Shown in pieces: positions 41,722 through 51,800 of a DNA stretch of 64,000 bases. Each line of letters starts with the position of its first letter. The stretch's first letter is position 1. The translations under genes and the position numbers were made by a program. The stretch comes from Frigoribacterium sp. CG_9.8 (GTDB taxonomy: Bacteria; Actinomycetota; Actinomycetes; Actinomycetales; Microbacteriaceae): the NCBI RefSeq assembly GCF_015751965.1, contig NZ_JADOVH010000004.1, forward strand, positions 62,001 to 126,000. The letters are read 5' to 3'. The notes under the pieces were generated by a model, which was not told the DNA's origin, did no database searches, and saw nothing but the letters and a program-made list of their open reading frames with translations.

Positions 41722-42204
41722 TCACACGCTCGCGATACCACCCACGCGCTGGCGCAGGATCGGCGCGGTGCGATAGGGCACCATCTCCCTCATCGAGAGC
41801 GAGACCTCGGTGCGCTGGATGCCGGGTGACGCGAGGATGGCGCCGGCGATGCGGTAGAGATCGTCGGTGTCTTGCGCCACCACCCGGATCATGATGTCGG
41901 CGCCCCCCGCGATGCCGTGCACCTCGACCACTTCGGTGATACCGGTGAGGGCCGACTCGATTTCCTGGAGGCGATGCTGGTCGACTCTGGCCGAGACGAA
42001 GGCGGTGAGCGGATACCCGAGCGCGCGATGAAGAACCCTCCGGTCCATGCTCCCGAGCATCGAACCGGACTCGAGTCGCGCAAGTCTGGACTGCACGGTG
42101 TTGCGCGACAGGCCGAGACGCTGGGCGAGCTCGACACCGGAAAGTCGGGCATCCTCGCTGAGCGCCAGGAGGATGCGGGCGTCGGTACCGTCGAGGTCTT
42201 GCAT
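41722..42204 (-). CDS. Lrp/AsnC family transcriptional regulator (BkdR-like)
   Basis: From the ATG at 42204 the product has 160 residues: a helix-turn-helix (LDGTDARILLALSEDARLSGVELAQRLGLSRNTVQSRLARLE) and a RAM/AsnC effector domain. It is divergent from the branched-chain oxoacid dehydrogenase operon, the classic place of BkdR-type activators that sense branched-chain amino acids. Confidence 0.88.
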   Translation of the reverse strand: MQDLDGTDARILLALSEDARLSGVELAQRLGLSRNTVQSRLARLESGSMLGSMDRRVLHRALGYPLTAFVSARVDQHRLQEIESALTGITEVVEVHGIAGGADIMIRVVAQDTDDLYRIAGAILASPGIQRTEVSLSMREMVPYRTAPILRQRVGGIASV

Positions 42205-42238
42205 GTATCCCAGTCTGGCACGGTTTGAGCGGTCTGCA

Positions 42239-42260
42239 CTGTGCAATATGCGCAATACAC
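42239..42260. promoter_or_regulatory. candidate Lrp-type operator
   Basis: TGTGCAATATGCGCAATACACA is an imperfect palindrome (TGTG...CACA with a central GC) in the divergent interval, 35 bases before the regulator start. Confidence 0.4.
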
Positions 42261-42370
42261 ACTGCATAGGTTGTGCAGTCACGCGACAGGGCGCACGATT
42301 CAAGGACAACTCGTCAATACTCGCGAGTTGGATTGCACGCGTCAGATTCACACTGGCACCGATTTACGTC

Positions 42371-42415
42371 ACACCCACACACGTCACACTCACACACGTC
42401 ACACTCACACACGTC
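42371..42415 (+). repeat. 15-bp tandem repeat, three copies, in the bkd leader
   Basis: The unit ACACTCACACACGTC occurs twice exactly and once with one change (ACACCCACACACGTC). It ends 16 bases before the E1 alpha ATG and next to its ribosome site, so it is part of the leader or of the promoter. Confidence 0.85.
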
Positions 42416-42431
42416 AACGAGGACGGTCGTC

Positions 42432-43592
42432 ATGAGCATCGCATCGATTGAAATCACCGGGCACGCCGAGGCGGTTGCGCTCCTGCCAACCACGGGCGGC
42501 GATCTGATCCCCCATCCCATCTTCTCCACCTATGTCAGTGACGTCGGAGACATCGAACTGGTGCAGATGTACACCGATCTCGTGGTCGCGCGCCGCATCG
42601 ATACCGAAGCAACCGCACTCCAGCGCCAGGGCGAGCTCGGCCTCTGGGCGCCGATGCAGGGCCAGGAGGCGGCGCAGGTGGGGTCGGCCCGCGCGCTGCG
42701 CGCCAGCGACTTCGTGTTCGGCAGTTACCGCGAGCATGCCGTCGCCTATTTGCGCGGCGTCGATCCCACGATGATCCTGAAGTTATGGCGCGGATCGACC
42801 CACTCGGGCTGGAATCCCTACGAGGTCAATATGACCACGCCGGCGATTGTGGTCGGCTCGCAAATGCTGCAGGCGGTCGGCTACGGCATGGGGATCCTCC
42901 GCGACCGCTCCGATGACATCGCCATCACGTATTTCGGTGACGGCGCCACGAGCCAGGGAGACTTCTCCGAGGCTCTCGGATTCGCCGCAAGCTTCGCCGC
43001 CCCCGTCGTCTTCTTCTGCCAGAACAACCAGTTCGCGATCTCTGCGTCCGTCGCGGTGCAAACCACCGTGCCGATCGTGCAACGCGCCGCCGGTTTCGGC
43101 ATCGAAGGGGTGCAGGTCGACGGCAACGACGTGCTCGCCGTGCTCGCCGTGACCCGGTACGCGGCCGAGCGTGCGCGCAACGGCGACGGGCCAACCTTCA
43201 TCGAGGCGGTGACCTATCGCATGGGGCCGCACACCACATCCGACGACCCGACGCGCTACCGTGACGCCGAGGAGGTCGCCCGCTGGAAGGAGCGGGATCC
43301 GATCGACCGCCTGCTGCGCACGCTCGAGCATCGCGGGCTCGCAACACCGCAGATGCTCGCTGACACAGAGGCGACCGCACGCGACTTCGCCGCCTCCCTG
43401 CGCGCGGGATGCATCGGCACTGTCGAGCCAGCACCAGAGTCGATCTTCCAAAACGTCTACGCGGAACCGCACTCGCTGATCGACGAGGAGCGGGCAGAGT
43501 TCGTGGCGTACCACGGCATTCTCGAGCCAGGCAGCCCCGAAATAGGCAGCCGCGAAATTGGCAGCCCCGAGACGACAGCGGGTGCCCGATGA
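42432..43592 (+). CDS. branched-chain 2-oxoacid dehydrogenase E1 alpha subunit
   Basis: The 386-residue subunit starts MSIASIEITGHAEAV after a GAGGA ribosome site. The ThDP motif runs from GDGATSQGDFSEAL to CQNNQFAIS. The neighbours (Lrp-type regulator, SDR, acyl-CoA dehydrogenase) favour branched-chain rather than pyruvate dehydrogenase. Near the end a 15-base repeat at 43530-43574 encodes EPGSPEIGSREIGSPE. The stop overlaps the E1 beta ATG. Confidence 0.88.
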   Translation: MSIASIEITGHAEAVALLPTTGGDLIPHPIFSTYVSDVGDIELVQMYTDLVVARRIDTEATALQRQGELGLWAPMQGQEAAQVGSARALRASDFVFGSYREHAVAYLRGVDPTMILKLWRGSTHSGWNPYEVNMTTPAIVVGSQMLQAVGYGMGILRDRSDDIAITYFGDGATSQGDFSEALGFAASFAAPVVFFCQNNQFAISASVAVQTTVPIVQRAAGFGIEGVQVDGNDVLAVLAVTRYAAERARNGDGPTFIEAVTYRMGPHTTSDDPTRYRDAEEVARWKERDPIDRLLRTLEHRGLATPQMLADTEATARDFAASLRAGCIGTVEPAPESIFQNVYAEPHSLIDEERAEFVAYHGILEPGSPEIGSREIGSPETTAGAR

Positions 43593-44569
43593 CCACACTC
43601 TCACTTGCCAAGGCGATCAACGCCGGGCTCCGGCGATCCCTCGGCTCCGACGACCGGGTCATGCTGATGGGCGAAGACGTGGGGGCGCTCGGTGGAGTCT
43701 TTCGCGTGACCGACAAGCTGCAGGCCGAATTCGGTCGGGAGCGGGTCTTCGACACCCCCCTCGCCGAGTCGGGAATCATCGGCACCGCGATCGGTCTTGC
43801 GATGCGCGGCTACCGACCGGTCTGCGAGATCCAGTTCGACGGCTTCATCTACCCGGCATTCGACCAGATTGTTTCGCAGCTCGCGAAGATCCACAAGCGC
43901 ACCGACGGAGCCGTCACTGTACCCCTCACGATCCGGGTGCCCTATGGCGGTGGAATCGGTGCCGTCGAGCATCATTCCGAGTCACCGGAGGCATACTTCG
44001 CGCATACCGCAGGCTTGCGCGTCGTCTCCTGTTCATCGGCGGTCGACGCGTACGGCATGATCCAGCAGGCAATCGCCTCCGATGACCCGGTGATGTTCTT
44101 CGAGCCGAAGCGCCGCTACTGGGACAAACAGGATGTCGACCTCGATGGCATCCCGACGCTGGGCCTGGATGACGCTCGGGTGGTGACCGAGGGCACCGAT
44201 CTCACCGTGGTCGCCTATGGACCGATGGTGGCAACCGCGGTTGCTGCGGCACGTGAAGCGGCGACCGAGGGCACCTCCGTTGAGGTCATCGACCTGCGGT
44301 CGCTCTCCCCCATCGACTTCGACACCATCGAACGCTCGGTCGCGAAGACCGGGCGGCTTGTCGTTGTGCACGAAGCACCCGTGTTCCTCGGCCTCGGCGC
44401 AGAGATCGCCGCACGCATCTCGGAGCGTTGCTTCTGGATGCTCGAATCCCCGGTTATCCGGGTGGGGGGCTATTCCACGCCGTATCCACCATCCAAGGTC
44501 GAGCAGTACTACCTTCCCGACATCGACCGGGTGCTCGACGCAATCGACCGAAGCCTGGCGGTGCAGTGA
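43589..44569 (+). CDS. branched-chain 2-oxoacid dehydrogenase E1 beta subunit
   Basis: The 326-residue subunit starts MTTLSLAKAINAGLRRSL in an ATGA overlap. GEDVGALGGVFRVTDKL, the EIQFDGFIYPAFDQI segment and PYGGGIGAVEHHSESPEAYF are typical of the E1 beta transketolase-like fold. It forms the alpha2-beta2 decarboxylase with the upstream product. Confidence 0.9.
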   Translation: MTTLSLAKAINAGLRRSLGSDDRVMLMGEDVGALGGVFRVTDKLQAEFGRERVFDTPLAESGIIGTAIGLAMRGYRPVCEIQFDGFIYPAFDQIVSQLAKIHKRTDGAVTVPLTIRVPYGGGIGAVEHHSESPEAYFAHTAGLRVVSCSSAVDAYGMIQQAIASDDPVMFFEPKRRYWDKQDVDLDGIPTLGLDDARVVTEGTDLTVVAYGPMVATAVAAAREAATEGTSVEVIDLRSLSPIDFDTIERSVAKTGRLVVVHEAPVFLGLGAEIAARISERCFWMLESPVIRVGGYSTPYPPSKVEQYYLPDIDRVLDAIDRSLAVQ

Positions 44570-45981
44570 TGGCCACCGATTTTCTGCTTCCCGACCTCGG
44601 CGAAGGACTCACCGATGCCGAGATCGTGCGCTGGCTGGTCAAAGCGGGTGACGAAGTTATCTTGAACCAGGTGATCTGCGAGGTGGAGACGGCCAAGGCG
44701 CTGGTCGAACTGCCGTCGCCGATCGTGGGGATCGTCGCGTCGCTGCGCGTCGCTGAAGGCGAGACGGTCACGGTGGGATCGCCCATCATCAGCTTTGGAG
44801 TCGCGGGAACTGGTGCTCCCGGTGCCGATGCGGATGGGGCCGCCCCCGAGGCCTCAGAGGTGCTCGAAGCAGGCGCCGAGCCCGAAGAAGACGGCCGGTC
44901 GAACATGCTCGTCGGGTACGGTCCCGGCGAGCATGACCAGCGGTCAGGGCGCCGTCGCCGACGCGCCACACAGGCCGCTGCTCCGGCCGTTGCTCCGGCC
45001 ACTTCTCCGGCTGCTGCCTCCGCTCCTGCGGCCGCGCCCGCACCTCTCGCACCTGCATCTCTTGCGCCTGCGGCTGTCGGGCCACCTGCGACAGGTCATT
45101 CGGCTGCCCACACCCGCGTGCTCGCCAAGCCGCCGGTCCGAGACCTAGCCAGGCGTCTCGGACTCGACCTCGCCACCGTGGTCGGCACCGGATCGAACGG
45201 CGCGGTAATCCGTGCGGATATCGAAGCTGCCAGTGCTTCCGGGGCATTGCCCGCTGTCACAGCCAACACAGCCACCACAGCCGATGAAACCCGCGTGGCA
45301 ATCAGCGGGGTGCGCAAACGCACGGCGGCCGCAATGGTGTCCAGTGCGTTCACCGCACCGCACGTCACTGAGTTCGTCACCGTGGATGTCACCCCAACGG
45401 TCGAGCTGGTGGAGCGCCTGCGCGCGCATCCGGCGTTCGAGGGGGCGAGGGTGACAGCGCTGGTGCTGATCGCCAAGGCGCTTGCGATCGCGACGGTGCG
45501 GCATCCGGAACTCAATACGCGCTGGGATGAGGCCGCCCAGGAAATCGTGACCTACCGCCGGGTCAATCTCGGCATCGCCGTTGCGACTCCGCGGGGACTC
45601 ATGGTGCCGAACATCCGGGATGTCAATTCGCTTACACTCCGAGAGCTCGCCGATGCCCTGTCCGGTCTGGCCTCCCGAGCCCGCGACGGGAAGACGGGTG
45701 TGGCTGAGCTCTCAGGCGGCACGATCAGCATCACCAACATCGGAAGTTTCGGCATCGACACGGGCTCTCCCATCATCAACCCCGGCGAGGCGGCGATACT
45801 GTGCACCGGCGCCATCAGGCGCCAACCCTGGGAATTCCAAGGAAAAATCGCGCTGCGCTCGGTGATGACACTCAGCCTCTCGTTCGATCATCGGCTCGTC
45901 GATGGCGCCGAAGGGTCTGCCTTCCTCGCTGAAATCGGCCGCATCCTGGCCGATCCCCTCGAACTCATCGCCCTCGGATAG
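44569..45981 (+). CDS. branched-chain 2-oxoacid dehydrogenase E2 (lipoyl acyltransferase)
   Basis: The 470-residue protein has one lipoyl domain (VETAKA, lysine 43 lipoylated), a basic RSGRRRRR stretch and a long Ala/Pro linker. A peripheral subunit-binding domain (PPVRDLARRLGLDLATVVGTG) follows, then the acyltransferase domain ending in SFDHRLVDGAEG with the catalytic histidine. The ATG overlaps the E1 beta stop (TGATG). No E3 gene follows, so the complex must use a dihydrolipoamide dehydrogenase encoded elsewhere. Confidence 0.92.
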   Translation: MATDFLLPDLGEGLTDAEIVRWLVKAGDEVILNQVICEVETAKALVELPSPIVGIVASLRVAEGETVTVGSPIISFGVAGTGAPGADADGAAPEASEVLEAGAEPEEDGRSNMLVGYGPGEHDQRSGRRRRRATQAAAPAVAPATSPAAASAPAAAPAPLAPASLAPAAVGPPATGHSAAHTRVLAKPPVRDLARRLGLDLATVVGTGSNGAVIRADIEAASASGALPAVTANTATTADETRVAISGVRKRTAAAMVSSAFTAPHVTEFVTVDVTPTVELVERLRAHPAFEGARVTALVLIAKALAIATVRHPELNTRWDEAAQEIVTYRRVNLGIAVATPRGLMVPNIRDVNSLTLRELADALSGLASRARDGKTGVAELSGGTISITNIGSFGIDTGSPIINPGEAAILCTGAIRRQPWEFQGKIALRSVMTLSLSFDHRLVDGAEGSAFLAEIGRILADPLELIALG

Positions 45982-45988
45982 GAACAGC

Positions 45989-46732
45989 ATGCACATCACG
46001 GACACGGTAGCCATCGTCACCGGCGGAGCCTCCGGCCTCGGACTGGCCACGACACGCGCGCTCACCGCGGCAGGGGCACACGTGGTAATTCTCGATCTTG
46101 TCGCCCCGACCGAACCACTGGAAGACACCACCTCCCTCACCGCGGACGTCACCAGCGAGGCGGATGTCGCGGCTGCGGTGGCCCGTGCCACGCAACTCGG
46201 CACACTGCGCATCCTCATCAACTGCGCCGGCATCGCCCCCGCGAATCGCGTCGTCGGACGAGACGGCCCGGTCGCTCTCGAACTGTTCGAGCGAGCCATC
46301 CGGATCAATCTCATCGGCAGTTTCAATGTGCTGCGACTGGCCGCTGCTGCCATGCAGCAGAACGAGCCGATCGACGGCGAGCGCGGCGTCATCGTGAACA
46401 CCGCCTCCGTCGCCGCGTTCGACGGGCAGATCGGACAGGCCGCGTACTCAGCGTCCAAGGGCGCAATCGCGGCGATGACCCTGCCGATCGCGCGGGAGTT
46501 CGCCGCGACCCTCATTCGCGTCATGACCATCGCGCCGGGAATCTTCGAGACTCCGATGATGGCGGCGATGAGCGAGGAAACAAGACTCTCCCTCGGAAGC
46601 CAAGTGCCCCATCCGGCTCGTCTCGGACTGCCAGCCGAATATGCGGCACTCGTGCGGCACATCGTGGAGAATCCCTACCTGAACGGTGAGACGATCCGTC
46701 TCGACGGTGCCATCCGGATGATGCCCCGATGA
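45989..46732 (+). CDS. short-chain dehydrogenase (3-hydroxyacyl-CoA dehydrogenase-like)
   Basis: The 247-residue SDR has the NAD motif TGGASGLG near the N-terminus, NCAGIAPANRVVG, and the catalytic YSASKGA. The layout resembles type II 3-hydroxyacyl-CoA dehydrogenase (HSD10), which acts on 2-methyl-3-hydroxybutyryl-CoA in isoleucine breakdown. That fits the operon but is inference. Confidence 0.8.
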   Translation: MHITDTVAIVTGGASGLGLATTRALTAAGAHVVILDLVAPTEPLEDTTSLTADVTSEADVAAAVARATQLGTLRILINCAGIAPANRVVGRDGPVALELFERAIRINLIGSFNVLRLAAAAMQQNEPIDGERGVIVNTASVAAFDGQIGQAAYSASKGAIAAMTLPIAREFAATLIRVMTIAPGIFETPMMAAMSEETRLSLGSQVPHPARLGLPAEYAALVRHIVENPYLNGETIRLDGAIRMMPR

Positions 46733-47994
46733 GCGTCGATACCGCGGCCCGCGACGTCGCACGGGTTGAGACCACGGCGACTGTCGATACCGAGACCGAT
46801 ACCGAGACCACCGGCACAGCGAGCGAGCACGCCCGCCGACCGCGCCCCTCCGACGACTTCCTCGATTACCGCGGCTTGCTCACACCGTCGGAGCAGCGGC
46901 GCCTCAGCTACGCAACCGAGATTTTCGACCGCGAGGTGCGCCCGGTGATCGGTGCACACTGGGATGCCGCGACCTTCCCCTTTGAGCTGCTGCCGACCCT
47001 TGCCGGGCTTGACCTCATCGGCATCCCCGCCTCCGGTGGCAGCCACCTTCTTCGGGGCTTCCTTCACTTGGAACTGTCGCGGGTCGATATGTCGGTGTCC
47101 ACTTTTCTCGGGGTGCACTCCGAACTCGTCACCGCCGCTATCGACCGGCTTGGCTCAGACGAGCAGCGTGAACGACTGCTTCCCGGGCTGCGCGACCTTT
47201 CCCGCATCGGAGCCTTCGCCCTGACCGAGCCAGACCACGGGTCGGACATCTCGCGGTCGATGGCCACCAGCGCCACCCGCCGCGGCGATACCTGGAGTAT
47301 CTCCGGCGCCAAACGCTGGATCGGCAACGGCACAATGGCCGACCACATCATCCTCTGGGCGCGGGATACTGCCGACGGCGAGATCAAAGCCTTCATCGTT
47401 GACCGGGACACCCCGGGGCTGCGCACAGAAAAGATCGAGAACAAGATTTCGCTGCGGATTGTGCAGAATGCGGACATCCTGCTCGATGACGTGCGCGTTG
47501 ACGAATCGGCGCGACTGCCCGGAGCGAGCTCGTTTCGTGATGCGAGTGCGCTCCTGACCGACTCCCGGGTGTGGGTCGCGTGGCAGACCGTCGGCCTGCA
47601 GTTCGCCGCCTACGATCATGCGCTCGCCTACGCGCTGGAGCGGCGCCAGTTCGGCAAGCCGATCGCGTCATTCCAGCTCGTGCAGGAGAAGCTCGTGCGC
47701 ATCCTGGAGAACACCACTACCTCGCTCGGCACAATGGTGCGCATCGCGCAGCTCCAGCAGAATGGTGCCCTGCGCTCCGAGCACGCGGCGATGGCCAAGG
47801 CTTCCGGCAGCGCACGCATGCGCGAGTCAGTGGCAATGGCCCGCGGCATCCTCGGGGGCAATGGCATCTCGACCGACTTCGGAATGGCGCGAATCTTTGC
47901 AGATGCCGAAGCGGTCTACAGCTACGAGGGAAGCTACGAGATCAACACCCTTCTGGTGGGTCGGGCGATCACCGGGATCTCCGCTTTCGAGTAG
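46729..47994 (+). CDS. acyl-CoA dehydrogenase
   Basis: The 421-residue flavoprotein overlaps the SDR stop by four bases. A Thr/Glu-rich head of about 40 residues precedes the domain. ALTEPDHGSDIS and WIGNGTMADHIILWA bind FAD, and YEGSYEINTLLVGRAITG carries the probable catalytic glutamate. The sequence looks closest to the glutaryl-CoA dehydrogenase / short-chain oxidase branch, so substrate assignment to branched acyl-CoA rests on context only. Confidence 0.85.
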   Translation: MSVDTAARDVARVETTATVDTETDTETTGTASEHARRPRPSDDFLDYRGLLTPSEQRRLSYATEIFDREVRPVIGAHWDAATFPFELLPTLAGLDLIGIPASGGSHLLRGFLHLELSRVDMSVSTFLGVHSELVTAAIDRLGSDEQRERLLPGLRDLSRIGAFALTEPDHGSDISRSMATSATRRGDTWSISGAKRWIGNGTMADHIILWARDTADGEIKAFIVDRDTPGLRTEKIENKISLRIVQNADILLDDVRVDESARLPGASSFRDASALLTDSRVWVAWQTVGLQFAAYDHALAYALERRQFGKPIASFQLVQEKLVRILENTTTSLGTMVRIAQLQQNGALRSEHAAMAKASGSARMRESVAMARGILGGNGISTDFGMARIFADAEAVYSYEGSYEINTLLVGRAITGISAFE

Positions 47995-48316
47995 CACGGG
48001 CCTGCGAGCGGTGCTCCTCTGAATCCTCGGTACGTCGCGTTGTCACAGGCTTGTTTCGCCTCGACTTTCGGCCAGAAGCCGACTAGCGCTGCATCGAGCG
48101 CAGCGCGGGTACCGGGTGCGCAAGTTGGCCGCCGTGGCAACCGGGTGGCTCGTGCCAACACCCCGTTTGTACTGTGCGGTTCGTCCCCGGTGTGCGCACC
48201 GCCCTCGCGGCGAAAGTGGCGGCCGCCGCCGCAGAGATGCGTAGTGGTGACACAATCGCTCAGCCAACCAGGCGGGCACAGAGCGCCCTGCCCGGTGCTC
48301 GTGCTCGTGCTCGAGC
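47995..48316. other. intergenic region without recognisable gene
   Basis: This 322-base interval lies between the convergent ends of the acyl-CoA dehydrogenase and the ArsR-type gene. I see no convincing frame, RNA gene or strong terminator in it. Confidence 0.5.
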
Positions 48317-48760
48317 TCAGGCTTGAGGGGGACTGAAGGGGGTGCTGCGCCCCGAGTATTTCTGGCCAGCTCTCGAAGCTGGAGAACGCCAGGGGTCGTC
48401 CGGATCGGTGCCATGGCCACGGTATCCGCGCGTGCTCGGCCGATACCGAGTCGGCAGCGACTCCGTTGGCTCGCGCCAGCCAATTCGCCGATTCCAGCGA
48501 CGCTTCAGGCTTTTGACCTCCCGGGTAAGCAGCGCCACGAAGTCATCGTTGAGCCGATACCAGCGATTAGGCCAGTCGTCGTTTATCTCTACGAAATCGT
48601 GATCTCGGAGCAGGCGGAGATGGTGCTGAACCGCCGAGCGGCCGACTCCGAATTCGAGCATAACAATCGCTTCGAGATCACCAACGATATGTTCACCGCT
48701 GGCGAGGATCTCGACGATGCGCCGTCGAACCGGCTCGGCCATCACTTCGTAGACATGCAT
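48317..48760 (-). CDS. ArsR-type winged-helix regulator
   Basis: From the ATG at 48760 the protein has 147 residues. MHVYEVMAEPVRRRIVEILASGEH and GVGRSAVQHHLRLLRDHDFVEI form an ArsR/HTH_20-type winged helix; a Trp/Arg-rich tail follows. No cysteine metal site is visible. An inverted repeat that could bind it lies directly upstream. It is divergent from hrpA. Confidence 0.75.
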   Translation of the reverse strand: MHVYEVMAEPVRRRIVEILASGEHIVGDLEAIVMLEFGVGRSAVQHHLRLLRDHDFVEINDDWPNRWYRLNDDFVALLTREVKSLKRRWNRRIGWREPTESLPTRYRPSTRGYRGHGTDPDDPWRSPASRAGQKYSGRSTPFSPPQA

Positions 48761-48770
48761 GCAACCAGTG

Positions 48771-48806
48771 TTGTCAGTTGCGACTGATGTCAGTGCCAAC
48801 TGACAA
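48771..48806. promoter_or_regulatory. nested inverted repeat, candidate ArsR operator
   Basis: TTGTCAGTTG and CAACTGACAA form a perfect 10-base inverted repeat. Between them ACTGATGTCAGT is a second near-palindrome with the same TCAGT half-site. The array lies 10 bases before the regulator start and 65 before hrpA. Confidence 0.6.
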
Positions 48807-48870
48807 CACGAATAGCGAACTGCGTCGCTAGGAGCGATGGTGAAGGAGCGGTCGGTAGAATTAGACACCC

Positions 48871-51800
48871 ATGACTGAATCGACTTCGGAGGCGACCACC
48901 GACTACCGAATCTCTTATCCGGAAGAGCTTCCGGTCAGCCAGCGCCGCGAGGACATTGCCGCCGCAATCCGCGACCGCCAGGTGGTGATCATCGCCGGAG
49001 AGACCGGGTCGGGTAAGACCACGCAACTGCCGAAGATCCTTCTCGAGCTGGGCAAGACGAGCATCGGCCACACCCAGCCGAGGCGCATCGCGGCACGCAC
49101 GATCGCCGAGCGCATCTCCGAGGAACTGGGCACACCCCTCGGCGGGCTCGTCGGGTATCAGGTGAGGTTCACCGACACCGTTGGTCCCGACACCCGGATC
49201 AAGCTGATGACCGACGGAATACTGCTCAACGAAATCCACCGGGACCGGCTTCTGCGAAAGTACGACGCGATCATCATTGACGAGGCGCACGAACGCAGCC
49301 TCACCATCGACTTCCTGCTCGGCTACCTCAAGCAGCTCATGCCGCAGCGGCCCGACCTCAGCATCATCGTGACCTCTGCGACCATCGATCCGGAGAGCTT
49401 CTCGCGTCACTTCGCTGATGCCGCGGGCGTCGGTGCTCCCATCGTGGAGGTGAGCGGCAGAACTTTTCCGGTGGAGGTGCGGTATCGCCCGCTCGTGGCC
49501 GAGGCTGCGATTACCGACGAAGAGAATGCCGACGATGACGCTGAAGAGGAAGCAGATCTGGATCCGATGGAGGGCATCAACGCCGCCCTCGACGAACTCG
49601 CCCGCGAATCGAACGGTGATGTGCTGGTTTTCCTTAGCGGAGAGAACGAGATCCGGGATGCTGAGGAAGCGATCGGCGGCCGCAACCTGCCCTTCACCGA
49701 AGTGCTGCCTCTGTACGGTCGACTGAGCTCCGCCGACCAACACCGCGTTTTCGAGACCGGGCGAGCCCCCGGCATCCGGCGTCGAATCGTGCTTGCCACC
49801 AATGTGGCCGAGACGAGTCTTACCGTGCCAGGCATTAAATATGTGATCGATGCGGGGACAGCGCGCATCTCGCGCTACAGCGTGCGCTCCAAGGTGCAGC
49901 GACTGCCGATCGAGGCGATCAGCCAGGCCAGCGCCAACCAGCGATCGGGCCGAAGCGGCCGCACGAGCGACGGTATCGCAATCCGCCTGTACTCCGAGCA
50001 GGACTACATACGTCGGCCGGAATATACCGAGCCAGAGATACTGCGCACAAACCTCGCCGCTGTAATTCTGCAGATGATCTCCCTCGGGCTCGGCGACATC
50101 GCGAACTTCCCCTTCCTTCAGCCCCCGGACTCGCGCGGCATCAAGGACGGGCTCGACCTGTTGCGTGAGCTTGGTGCCGTATCAAGTACAAGCCCTAGCA
50201 CCGGTACCGGCACCAGCACCAGCACCCCCACCATTACCCGCATTGGCAGCCAGCTCACCCAGTTGCCGATCGACCCTCGACTGGCCCGGATGGTGGTGGA
50301 GTCGAAGCAGCACTCAGTCACCCGCGAGGTGATGGCGATTGTTGCCGGCCTCAGCATTCAGGATCCCCGAGAGCGACCGCTCGAGAAGCGACCGCAGGCC
50401 GACCAGGCACACGCCCGCTTCGTGGATCCGACGAGCGACTTTCTCACACTTCTCAATCTCTGGAATTACCTGCGGGAGAAGGAGAAGGAGCTCAGTGGTA
50501 ACCAGTTCCGTCGCCTCTGTCGCAGCGAATACCTCAACTATCTGCGGGTTCGGGAGTGGAAGGATGTCTTCCGCCAACTCGAGCGGATGGCGAAGCCGCT
50601 CGGGCTCGTAGTCGGCGGTGCGTCGACGAATCCGAACGGCATCCACCGCTCGATTCTTGCCGGATTGCTGAGCCAGCTCGGTATTCGGGATGCGGTGAAG
50701 AGAGATTACATCGGTGCCAGACAGGTGCGGTTCAGCGTGTTCCCCGGCTCCGCGCTGGCGAAGAAACAGCCAGCCGAGGTGATGAGCGCCGAGCTCGTGG
50801 AGACGAGCCGGCTGTTCGCCCGGACGAATGCGGCCATCGACCTCTCCTGGGCTGAGCCCATTGCCGGCGACCTGGTGAAGCGCAGCTACAGCGAGCCGCA
50901 CTGGGAGAAGAAGCAGGGCTCTGCCGTCGCGTGGGAACGGGTGACCCTCTACGGCGTGCCGATCATTGCGCGCCGGCGGGCGCAGTTCTCGAAAGTCGAT
51001 CCGGCGTATGCGCGCGAGCTGTTCATCCGTCACGCGCTGGTGGATGGCGACTGGGATATCGATCGCATCGACAGGCGGGTGAGTGCCTTCGACCGTGCCA
51101 ACCGCACGTTGCGAAAAGAACTTGCGGAACTCGAAGAGCGCACGCGTCGACGCGATCTGCTCTACGACGACGAAGCCGTGTTCGACTTCTACCAGCGACG
51201 AATCCCCGCCGAGATCACCAGCCAGAAACTATTCGAGACCTGGTGGCGTAAAGCGCGCCTGACGACTCCCGAGTTGCTCACCATGACGGCCGAGAACCTG
51301 ATCGATGAGGACGAGGCTGCCCCGGTGGCCGAACTCGTGGAGACCTCCTACCCGAAGATCTGGAGGCAGGGCGACCAGCAGCTGTCACTCAGTTACCGGT
51401 TCGAGCCGGGCAGTGACGACGACGGCGTAACGGTGCAGGTGCCGATCGCCCTGCTGGCTCGACTGACCCCGGAAGGCTTCGACTGGCAGGTACCCGGCTT
51501 TCGGGAGAAGCTCGTGACGGCGCTGCTCAAGTCGCTGCCGAAGGCGATCCGCCGCAGCGTGGTGCCGGCGAACGACTGGGCCAAGCGGCTGCTCGCCGAA
51601 CTCCCCGACTCCAGCGAAGAACTTCCCGACTCCAGCGCCGGACGCTCCCTTCGCGCGGCTCTCGCCGCGACGATCACCCGCATCACCTATGTGCCGGTGG
51701 CCGTGGCCGATTTCGACGAGTCCCGCATCCCTCCGCACCTGCGCATGACCTTCGCGGTCATCGATGAGCGATCGCGCACGGTCGCGAGCGGCACCGACCT

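Noticed and set aside
42361-42420. CACAC-rich repeats as a CRISPR fragment
   Set aside because: The units are directly adjacent without spacers and no cas genes are present.
48043-48483. 146-codon minus-strand frame overlapping the ArsR-type gene
   Set aside because: It overlaps the regulator's 3' half out of frame and is Arg/His-rich without a domain.
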